Below are positions 58,601-64,000 of a stretch of DNA of 64,000 nucleotides, piece after piece. The DNA is taken from the NCBI RefSeq assembly GCF_000300515.1, contig NZ_AMSI01000003.1, forward strand, positions 62,001 through 126,000, given 5' to 3'. Within the stretch, counting starts at the first letter, position 1, and each line of letters begins with the position of its first letter. Source of the stretch: Nitratireductor indicus C115. GTDB taxonomy: Bacteria > Pseudomonadota > Alphaproteobacteria > Rhizobiales > Rhizobiaceae. The position numbers were made by a program, and so were the translations under genes. The notes beneath the pieces were generated by a model. The model was not told the origin of the DNA, searched no databases, and saw only the letters and a list, made by a program, of their open reading frames with translations.

Positions 58601-59239
58601 AATGCCGGCTGCCTGCGGCCCATCAACATCATCATCCCGGAAGGCTGCATGCTGCGACCCGCCTATCCCGCCGCGGTTGTGGCCGGCAATGTGGAAACCT
58701 CCCAGCACGTCACCAACGCGCTGTTCGGTGCCATGAAGGCCATCGCCAACAGCCAGGGCACCATGAACAACCTGACCTTTGGCAATGCCGAATATCAATA
58801 TTACGAGACGATCTGCTCCGGCTCTCCCGCCGGGCGGATGAACGACGGTCGCGGCTTCAACGGCGCCTCCGGCGTTCATGTCCACATGACCAATTCGCGG
58901 CTTACCGATCCGGAAATTCTGGAACTGCGCTTCCCCGTGCTTCTTGAGGATTTCCATATCCGCAAGGGGTCCGGCGGCAAGGGCAAATGGTCGGCCGGCG
59001 ACGGCACAAGGCGCACCATCCGCTTCCTGGAAACCATGGAATGTGCGATCCTTTCGTCTCATCGCACACTGCCCCCGCGCGGTGTCGAAAACGGCGGCGA
59101 TGGCGAAATGGGCAAGACCGAGGTCCGCCGCAAGGACGGGACTGTGGAACGTCTCAAGGGCTGCGATCAGACCGTTGTCGGGGCCGGTGAAGCCGTGATC
59201 CTCACCACGCCCACGGCCGGCGGCTTCGGCAAGGCCTGA
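55610..59239 (+). CDS. Hydantoinase/5-oxoprolinase, fused A and B subunits
   Basis: The 1209-residue protein joins HyuA-like (residues 1 to about 690) and HyuB-like (about 700-1209) halves, as in eukaryotic 5-oxoprolinase. It should hydrolyse 5-oxoproline, hydantoins or a related cyclic amide, using ATP. HyuA shows [13 protein letters not shown] (residues 7-19), [28 protein letters not shown] and the actin-like [16 protein letters not shown]. HyuB shows [25 protein letters not shown] and [19 protein letters not shown], and near the end [42 protein letters not shown]-type features (positions about 1065-1105). ATG 55610 has AAGGAA six bases upstream. The exact substrate is not fixed by sequence. 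Confidence 0.92.
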   Translation: MTAGKWDFWIDRGGTFTDVIGKDPEGGLHARKLLSENPEAYADAGIQGIRDHLGVAPGAPMPSARIGDVKMGTTVATNALLERKGDRVALLITKGFRDALRIAYQARPDIFAKEIILPEQLYERVIEVPERLRVDGTVETALDLDVVKGEIAAARADGIDAIAIVFMHSWKYPEHEKAAASLCRDSGFSQVSVSHETSPLIKLVGRGDTTVVDAYLSPILARYVNRVATELGVTEGDQGPSLKFMMSSGGLTAADKFQGKDAILSGPAGGVVGMVETARLAGFDKVIGFDMGGTSTDVTHYDGEYERAFDTEVAGVRIRAPMMRIHTVAAGGGSILHYEDNRLKVGPDSAGANPGPACYRRGGPLAVTDANVMLGKLQPDFFPAIFGPDQDQPLDVDAVRVRFTELAGKLGDGRPPEAVAEGFITIAVENMANAVKKISVQRGYDVTGYLLNCFGGAGGQHACLVADALGMEAVLIHPMSGLLSAYGIGLATVFASRQQALLKPFEERSLGAIEALAATLREDVRAELADQGILGERIAWRTKLEIRYDGTDTTLPVAFDDASLDTARIAFEAAHKAQFGFVYDNKPMVVEAVSVEGLDASDGKPQEKRNAIKDSRPEARETRRVFCDGTWHEAGVFRRAELSHGAKVSGPALIIEANQTIVVEPGWQAEITELDHVLMRRVEKKARMAALGTEADPVMLEVFNNLFMSIAEQMGVTLQNTAYSVNIKERLDFSCAVFDRNGALVANAPHMPVHLGSMDRSVETIIRLNEGRIRPGDVFALNAPYNGGTHLPDITVVTPVFDDAGENILFYTASRGHHADVGGTAPGSMTPLATTVDEEGVLFDNFHLVEGGRFREKELHTLLTDHPYPARNPHQNIADLKAQIAANEKGVAELRKMIDQFGLEVVEAYMGHVQDNAAEAVRRVLERLPDASQYEYPTDTGQVIRVRISIDRDKREATVDFTGTSMVEKNNFNAPEPVTRAAVLYAFRVMVEGSIPMNAGCLRPINIIIPEGCMLRPAYPAAVVAGNVETSQHVTNALFGAMKAIANSQGTMNNLTFGNAEYQYYETICSGSPAGRMNDGRGFNGASGVHVHMTNSRLTDPEILELRFPVLLEDFHIRKGSGGKGKWSAGDGTRRTIRFLETMECAILSSHRTLPPRGVENGGDGEMGKTEVRRKDGTVERLKGCDQTVVGAGEAVILTTPTAGGFGKA

Positions 59240-59285
59240 ACCCCCACTCCAGTTCCGGTAGAGGCGATATACTGACGTCGAGGTC

Positions 59286-59310
59286 CCTTCTCCCCCACGC
59301 GGGGAGAAGG
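59286..59310 (+). terminator. Perfect 10-bp hairpin after oxoprolinase gene
   Basis: CCTTCTCCCC-CACGC-GGGGAGAAGG, 47 bases after the stop. No U-run follows. The same CCTTCTCCCC arm occurs in the stem-loop at 19653-19700. Confidence 0.5.
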
Positions 59311-59338
59311 AAGCCGCCATCAACATCCCCATCACATT

Positions 59339-59367
59339 CCGTCACCAAGTCTTCACGCGCCTGTCAT
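59339..59367 (+). promoter_or_regulatory. Pho-box-like array upstream of btaA
   Basis: CCGTCAC, TCTTCAC and CTGTCAT (59339, 59350, 59361) are 7-mers spaced by four bases, an exact 11-bp period. The rhizobial PhoB box is CTGTCAT-N4-CTGTCAT. It ends 44 bases before the btaA start. Confidence 0.65.
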
Positions 59368-59411
59368 GGAAGCGCAGTAGCCCCTCAGGGAAAGATTGAG
59401 GGAAGAGACCC

Positions 59412-60668
59412 ATGACAGATCTTTCGGCAGGCTCCGGCCTTTCCACCCGCCGTCATCTCGGCAAGGCCGTCTATCAGAACCGCGCGGCTTCACGGGCCGG
59501 GTTTTCCGAACGGCTCTTCGCTCTCCTGTTTTCAGGCCTCGTCTATCCGCAGATATGGGAAGATCCCGATGTGGACATGGCCGCGATGGAACTCGACGAG
59601 AGCCACCGCATCGCCACCATCGCGTCGGGCGGCTGCAACGTTCTTGCCTATCTCACCCGCCAGCCGAAAAGCATCGATGCCGTTGACCTGAACGCCGCGC
59701 ACGTGGCGCTGAACCGGCTGAAGCTCACCGCTTTCAGAACGCTTCCTTCCCACGGCGATCTCCTTCGCTTCTTCGGTGCTACCGACGAACGCGCCAACAG
59801 CGAGGCCTATGAGCGCTTTATCGCGCCCCATCTGGATGCCCGCAGCCGCAAGCATTGGGAGGGCCGCGATCTGCTCGGGCGGCGGCGCATCCGTGCTTTC
59901 TCGCACAATTTCTACCGCTGCGGCCTCCTCGGCTTCTTCATCGCCACGGGCCATACGGCCGCACGCCTTTACGGCGTGAATCCCGCCGACATCATGAAGG
60001 CGCGCACCCTGCGTGAACAGCGCATCTTCTTCGAAGAGCAGTTGAAGCCGCTTTTCGAGCGTGGCGCGATCCGCTGGATCACCTCTCGCAAGGCTTCGCT
60101 CTTCGGCCTGGGCATTCCCCCGGCACAATATGATTCGCTTCTGTCGGCGGGCGACGGAACAATGGCCGAAGTGCTTTCCAACCGGCTTGAAAAACTTGCC
60201 TGCCACTTTCCCCTCAAGGAAAACTATTTCGCCTGGCAGGCATTTGCCCGCCACTATCCGGCTCACGGCGAAGCCACCCTTCCCGCCTATCTGGAAAAGC
60301 GGAACTTCGAAACCATCCGTTCTTCGGTCGACCGTGTGACGGTCCATCACGTCAATCTCGTCGACATGCTGCGTGCCAAACCCTCGGAAAGCCTCGACCG
60401 TTTCATTCTTCTGGACGCGCAGGACTGGATGAACGACGAACAGCTGAACACGCTATGGCGCGAAATCACCCGCACTGCAGCCCCGGATGCACGGGTGATC
60501 TTCCGCACCGCCGCCGCGCCCTCGCTGCTGCCCGGTCGCGTTTCGGATACCCTGCTCAGCCAGTGGCGTTACGAGAAAATGCGTTCGCGCGAACTGACTG
60601 CGAATGACCGCTCGGCCATCTATGGCGGCTTCCACCTTTATGTGAAACCGGGAACCGCGCGGTCGTGA
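59412..60668 (+). CDS. btaA: S-adenosylmethionine:diacylglycerol 3-amino-3-carboxypropyltransferase BtaA
   Basis: BtaA moves the 3-amino-3-carboxypropyl group of SAM to diacylglycerol, the first step to the betaine lipid DGTS. The 418-residue DUF3419 protein shows GLVYPQIWEDPDVDM (near residue 42), the SAM-binding IATIASGGCNVLAYL and VDLNAAHVALNRLK (near 70-100), SHNFYRCGLLGFFI and, near the end, LLDAQDWMNDEQLNTLW. The gene lies behind a Pho-box-like array and overlaps btaB by four bases. In Sinorhizobium DGTS replaces phospholipids under phosphate limitation. Confidence 0.93.
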   Translation: MTDLSAGSGLSTRRHLGKAVYQNRAASRAGFSERLFALLFSGLVYPQIWEDPDVDMAAMELDESHRIATIASGGCNVLAYLTRQPKSIDAVDLNAAHVALNRLKLTAFRTLPSHGDLLRFFGATDERANSEAYERFIAPHLDARSRKHWEGRDLLGRRRIRAFSHNFYRCGLLGFFIATGHTAARLYGVNPADIMKARTLREQRIFFEEQLKPLFERGAIRWITSRKASLFGLGIPPAQYDSLLSAGDGTMAEVLSNRLEKLACHFPLKENYFAWQAFARHYPAHGEATLPAYLEKRNFETIRSSVDRVTVHHVNLVDMLRAKPSESLDRFILLDAQDWMNDEQLNTLWREITRTAAPDARVIFRTAAAPSLLPGRVSDTLLSQWRYEKMRSRELTANDRSAIYGGFHLYVKPGTARS

Positions 60669-61321
60669 GCGCAGTGGATGAAAGTGTCCATGCGCAGCTC
60701 ATGGACGGTGTCTATCGCCGGCAAAGGCATTTCTACGACCTGACACGGAAATACTATCTTCTGGGCCGTGACCGCATGATTGCGGAGCTTGCCGTGCCAC
60801 AAGGCGCGAGTGTGCTTGAGCTCGGTTGCGGAACAGGCCGCAACCTGTCGCTCGTCGCACGGCATTATCCGCATGCGCGCCTGTTCGGGCTCGATATCTC
60901 CCGCCAGATGCTGGCAACCGCGCAAACCCAACTTGCTCGGGAAGGCGTAAGCGCTTCGCTTGCACAGGCCGATGCTTCCACCTTCGATGCCGAGCGCCTG
61001 TTCGGCGAAACCGGCTTCGAGCGCATCTTTATTTCCTATTCGCTCTCGATGATCCCGCCCTGGCGGGAAACCATCGCCGCAGCACTGGCGACCCTGCGCC
61101 CCGGCGGATCGCTGCACATCGTGGATTTCGGCCGCCAGGAACACCTTCCCTGCTGGTTCCGCACCGGCTTGCGGCAATGGCTTGCGGCATTCCATGTGGC
61201 ACCGCGCGATTCAATGCGTGAAGTCCTTGAATCAGAATGCGAGAAATTGGGCGCAAGTCTCCGGTTCGACTCCCTTTTCAGGGGTTATGCAATCAAAGCC
61301 GTCATCCAGAAGCCCGTTTGA
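60665..61321 (+). CDS. btaB: DGTS N-methyltransferase BtaB
   Basis: BtaB adds three methyl groups to diacylglyceryl-homoserine, completing DGTS. The 218-residue methyltransferase has VYRRQRHFYDLTRKYYLLGRD at the N-terminus, the SAM loop VLELGCGTGRNLSLVAR (near residue 49), FGLDISRQML and SYSLSMIPPWRETI. The start is GTG inside the btaA stop (GTGA), so the two enzymes are made together. Length and order match known btaAB operons. Confidence 0.92.
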   Translation: MSAVDESVHAQLMDGVYRRQRHFYDLTRKYYLLGRDRMIAELAVPQGASVLELGCGTGRNLSLVARHYPHARLFGLDISRQMLATAQTQLAREGVSASLAQADASTFDAERLFGETGFERIFISYSLSMIPPWRETIAAALATLRPGGSLHIVDFGRQEHLPCWFRTGLRQWLAAFHVAPRDSMREVLESECEKLGASLRFDSLFRGYAIKAVIQKPV

Positions 61322-61334
61322 AGGTCAGAACGGG
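61313..61334. terminator. Hairpin between convergent btaB and serine hydrolase genes
   Basis: CCCGTT-N10-AACGGG spans the btaB stop and the end of the next gene. It is short and without a U-run, but placed to serve both transcripts. Confidence 0.4.
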
Positions 61335-61337
61335 TCC

Positions 61338-62735
61338 TCATGAGGGATTTTCTGGCAGTTTCGACAAAGCCTCTATAAGCGCCTGCGGCTTGTAACCGAG
61401 CCAGGACGGCGTCAGTCCCATTCGCAACACCACCATGTCGAGGGAGGGAATGATCGTGATCGTCTGGCCGTCATGACCAAGCATCCAGAACGCGTCCTTC
61501 GGCAGGTCGAATCCACGGTCCTCCGGCACCCCTTTCGGAGTGTTCGCGCGAGGCCCGTGCAGCCAGACCTGACGCCCATATTCACCCCCTGACGCCTTTG
61601 TCGGCCTGCGCATGTAATCCACCCACCCCGCAGGCAGAACCTGCTCGCCTTTCCACACACCGTCCTGCAGGAGGAGCTGGCCGAATTTCGCCCAGTCGCG
61701 CGCCGCCGCATAGAGGTTGGAAGATCCGACATAGGTGCCGCGCGGATCCGTTTCGAAAGCGGCACTGTCCATGCCAATCTTCCGGAACAGTGCTTTATAG
61801 GGCCAGGCCAGAGCCTCCTCGTCATTGTCGAGCGCGTTCTGCCAGACCCGCGAGAGAAGCACGCTCGTGCCGCTCGAATAATTGAATATCGTGCCGGGAG
61901 GTCCGGCAAGCGGCTTATCAGCTACGAAGGCAGGCATGTCGTTTTCCAGATAGAGCATGCGCGTGACATCGGTCACATCGCCATAGTCCTCGTTGAAAAT
62001 GAGCCCGCTCTGCATGCCGAGCAGGTCTGCGACCTTGATCCCGGCACGCTCATCGCCGCTCCATTCGGGAAGAAGGTGATCGTCATCGATCGAAAGCCTC
62101 CCCGCCCCGATCACCGTTCCAACGAGGGCCGATGTCACGGTCTTCGTCATGGACCAACCAATCAGCGGTTGATCCGCGCTTATCGTATCCGGTCCATAGC
62201 GCTCGCCAATGATGCGGCCATGCTGCACGACAATCATCGCGCGCATGCCTGGCCCTGCGAGGCGCTCATCGTCAAGCAGCGCCGCGATTTGCGGATAGTC
62301 TGCCGCATCCGTCTCCCTGCCCTCGGGCCAAAGGGAAGCACTGCGCGGCTCAGGCTCGGGCGGTGTGAAATCCAGTCCTTCAGCGGCGGCAATATCGCCG
62401 TCGGGTACCGCGACACACCCCGTTCCTCCGCGATAAACGGCAAGTCCGCCCCCAAACAGTCCGAAGAGGCCCGTTCGCACGGTGGCCTCTTGCGGGTCGA
62501 CGGAAACACGCATCAACTTGAGAAGCGGATGGCCTGGCGCCTGCACATCGTTGCGCAACACGGTTTCGGCATCACGCCCAGCCATGAACACGTTTGAACA
62601 TATGATCTTCGCGGCATAGTTCGAGCCAAGCTGGATCAGGGCTGGAGGGGCAAGGTAAAGCCACAAGGTCGCAGCGACCGCGGCAAACAGCAAGCCGGAA
62701 AGCACCCATCTTGTGACCCCGAAGACCCTGCGCAT
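61338..62735 (-). CDS. Beta-lactamase-family serine hydrolase (NylB-like)
   Basis: The 465-residue protein has an N-terminal membrane helix (about 10-32), a region of about 110 residues of unknown fold, and a serine hydrolase domain of the class C beta-lactamase/6-aminohexanoate-dimer hydrolase type. The SxxK motif is SMTK (Ser 195, Lys 198), the Tyr motif is YSSG (near 303) and the third motif is GHDG near the end. The domain should face the periplasm. Substrates in this family range from esters to peptides and oligoamides, so no specific role is given. The start at 62735 has GGAGGA upstream. Confidence 0.85.
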   Translation of the reverse strand: MRRVFGVTRWVLSGLLFAAVAATLWLYLAPPALIQLGSNYAAKIICSNVFMAGRDAETVLRNDVQAPGHPLLKLMRVSVDPQEATVRTGLFGLFGGGLAVYRGGTGCVAVPDGDIAAAEGLDFTPPEPEPRSASLWPEGRETDAADYPQIAALLDDERLAGPGMRAMIVVQHGRIIGERYGPDTISADQPLIGWSMTKTVTSALVGTVIGAGRLSIDDDHLLPEWSGDERAGIKVADLLGMQSGLIFNEDYGDVTDVTRMLYLENDMPAFVADKPLAGPPGTIFNYSSGTSVLLSRVWQNALDNDEEALAWPYKALFRKIGMDSAAFETDPRGTYVGSSNLYAAARDWAKFGQLLLQDGVWKGEQVLPAGWVDYMRRPTKASGGEYGRQVWLHGPRANTPKGVPEDRGFDLPKDAFWMLGHDGQTITIIPSLDMVVLRMGLTPSWLGYKPQALIEALSKLPENPS

Positions 62736-62756
62736 TCCCTTGCTCCTCCCAGCTTT

Positions 62757-62822
62757 GAAGCATCTTGCAGTCAGGCGGCCCCGCCTGACATCCGCACGAA
62801 TGCGGAAAGACAAAAAATAGAA
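62757..62822 (+). repeat. Intergenic palindromic repeat, copy H
   Basis: AAGCATCTTGCAGTCAGGCGG begins it; GTCAGGCGG-CC-CCGCCTGAC (62770-62789) is a perfect 9-bp stem; the tail is GCACGAATGCGGAAAGACAA. It lies upstream of the serine hydrolase gene. Confidence 0.75.
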
Positions 62823-62944
62823 AACCCTTCATGCACCCGAAAGAACGCACGGCCCTCCAGCCATCGCGAGGTGACGGCCAGCCAATCTTGGCCTATTTCT
62901 TGTAATGATTTCGTTTCCGTCGATTCGCTGTTGAGAGGCTGCCG

Positions 62945-63745
62945 TTGATTCTGCGCCGTTTCCTGCTTGCCGGTCTAACCGCCCTTCTTGTCGGTTGTTC
63001 GACCACCGATTACGATTTTTCCGATGTCGCCAAGCCTGTTCGTCCGGCAGCCACGGGCAAGATGCGCTTTGCCGATACGGATCCCCACGAATGGGAAGGC
63101 GGCGCGCCCTGGCATTATTCCGTCCATGGCACCGATGTCGCCAAATATCAGGCGGAGGTGGATTGGCATAAGGTGGCGCGCAACGGCATCTCCTTCGCCT
63201 TCATCAAGGCGACGGAGGGCGGCGACCGGGTCGACGATTATTTCTCCCGCAACTGGCATCAGGCCAAGACCGCCGGCATTCCGCGCGGCGCCTATCACTT
63301 CTATTATTTCTGCCGCCCGGCCATCGAGCAGGCGCAATGGTTCATCCGCAACGTGCCGCGCGACAAATCATCCCTGCCGCCGGTTCTGGACATGGAATGG
63401 AATGCGCATTCGCCCACATGCAGGCTGCGCCCCCCCGCCGAAACGGTGCGCGCCGAAATGCGCGTCTTCCTGCAAGCGATCGAACGGCACTATGGCAAAC
63501 GGCCGATCATCTATACCTCCATCGATTTCTTCGACGACAACGGCCTCAGCCAGTTCCGCGGCTACCCCTTCTGGTTACGTTCCGTTGCCGGTCATCCTGA
63601 TGACAAATATTCGAAACATCCTTGGGTGTTCTGGCAATATACCGGCACCGGGGTCATTCCCGGCATAGAGGGCAACGCAGATATAAACGTCTTCAACGGC
63701 AGTAGCTCCGCCTGGCGCAACTGGCTGAAAGCCCACGCAAGCTGA
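62945..63745 (+). CDS. Glycoside hydrolase family 25 lysozyme, lipoprotein
   Basis: GH25 enzymes cut the MurNAc-GlcNAc bond of peptidoglycan. The 266-residue protein has a lipoprotein signal (lipobox LVGC, Cys 18). The catalytic domain shows HGTDVAKYQ (Asp 64), AFIKATEGG, GAYHFYYF, VLDMEWN (Asp 149, Glu 151) and VFWQYTGTGVIPGI, with all expected acidic residues present. It starts with TTG at 62945; GAGAGG lies six bases before it and no better start is available. An MltB-like gene follows 26 bases downstream. Confidence 0.92.
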   Translation: MILRRFLLAGLTALLVGCSTTDYDFSDVAKPVRPAATGKMRFADTDPHEWEGGAPWHYSVHGTDVAKYQAEVDWHKVARNGISFAFIKATEGGDRVDDYFSRNWHQAKTAGIPRGAYHFYYFCRPAIEQAQWFIRNVPRDKSSLPPVLDMEWNAHSPTCRLRPPAETVRAEMRVFLQAIERHYGKRPIIYTSIDFFDDNGLSQFRGYPFWLRSVAGHPDDKYSKHPWVFWQYTGTGVIPGIEGNADINVFNGSSSAWRNWLKAHAS

Positions 63746-63771
63746 GCGGTCGAATTTTCAGGAGCTTCCCA

Positions 63772-64000
63772 ATGCACGCAAGTTTCTCCGCGCTCGGCCT
63801 CGCCCTTGTGCTTGGTTTTTCAACCTCCGCCATGGCGCAACAATGCGGCGGCGATTTCGGCACCTGGCGCGATGGCGTGCGTGCGCAGGCCGCAGCCGAC
63901 GGCATAGGCGAACGCGGTCTTTCTGCGCTCAACCAGGCCCAGGTCGACCAGAAGGTGCTGCAGCGAGACCGCGCGCAGGGCGTGTTCAACCAGACCTTCG
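63772..64000 (+). CDS. Lytic murein transglycosylase, MltB type (partial, cut by window end)
   Basis: Only the first 76 codons are present. A signal peptide (residues 1-21, ending SAMA) is followed by CGGDFGTWRDGVRAQAAADGIGERGLSAL, the usual start of SLT_2/MltB domains, in which DFxxW and the small helix after it are conserved. AGGAGC lies just upstream. Being next to the GH25 gene, it makes a pair of glycan-cleaving enzymes. The catalytic Glu lies beyond the window. Confidence 0.85.
   Translation, partial: MHASFSALGLALVLGFSTSAMAQQCGGDFGTWRDGVRAQAAADGIGERGLSALNQAQVDQKVLQRDRAQGVFNQTF

Overview
The window is a high-GC stretch of an alphaproteobacterial chromosome, most likely Hyphomicrobiales (Rhizobiales) of the Phyllobacteriaceae/Brucellaceae/Rhizobiaceae type. 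Evidence: a circularly permuted two-piece tmRNA, a complete division and cell-wall (dcw) cluster ending ftsQ-ftsA-ftsZ-lpxC-bamD-recN-ligA, a type A RNase P RNA just upstream of mraZ, and rhizobial-type betaine-lipid genes btaAB with a PhoB-like box. It is overwhelmingly ordinary chromosome. I see no transposase, integrase, prophage, CRISPR array, tRNA, toxin-antitoxin pair or recognisable defence system.

Layout. 0.15-1.7 kb: ssrA (tag ANDNYAEARLAA) beside sspB, its proteolysis adaptor, then two small genes. 1.7-9.6 kb (mostly minus): a large AsmA-like protein, a D-lactate dehydrogenase-type flavoprotein, a hotdog thioesterase and a CLC chloride protein with CBS domains. 10-14.4 kb: a small unknown gene, a Tat-exported dienelactone hydrolase divergent from a MerR regulator, and a UvrD/PcrA helicase. 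14.4-17.6 kb: an unknown gene, an intergenic stretch carrying a strongly structured RNA candidate, a 53-residue membrane protein, a SCO1 copper chaperone, prmA and a DUF1127 gene. 17.7-22.9 kb: an Xaa-Pro aminopeptidase, ilvD and azlCD (branched-chain amino acid synthesis and export).

22.9-48.2 kb, all minus strand, is a near-continuous cell-envelope block: mraZ-rsmH-ftsL-ftsI-murE-murF-mraY-murD-ftsW-murG-murC-murB, a 250-bp break, ddl-ftsQ-ftsA-ftsZ, then lpxC, bamD, recN and ligA. Genes overlap by 1-13 bases or sit a few bases apart, so transcription and translation are tightly coupled. mraZ has four TGGGN-like boxes at exact 10-bp steps about 180 bp upstream; rnpB lies beyond them. 49-52.6 kb adds peptidoglycan enzymes (SLT transglycosylase, Amidase_2), a TerB-J co-chaperone, a small lipoprotein and a MarR-like regulator. 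52.5-59.2 kb is a catabolic island: a tripartite TRAP transporter (dctPQM) translationally coupled to the MarR-like gene and divergent from a fused hydantoinase/5-oxoprolinase, with a palindromic operator candidate between them. 59.3-64 kb: btaAB behind a Pho-box-like array, a NylB-like serine hydrolase, a GH25 lysozyme lipoprotein and the start of an MltB-type transglycosylase cut by the window end.

The least explained signals are (1) a dispersed intergenic palindromic repeat in at least nine places, (2) the structured RNA at about 15.36-15.55 kb with a perfect 10-nt complementarity between a terminator loop and downstream sequence, and (3) regulatory palindromes in front of the DUF1127 gene and the TRAP/oxoprolinase pair. 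Non-canonical starts are supported for asmA (CTG), lpxC and the GH25 gene (TTG).
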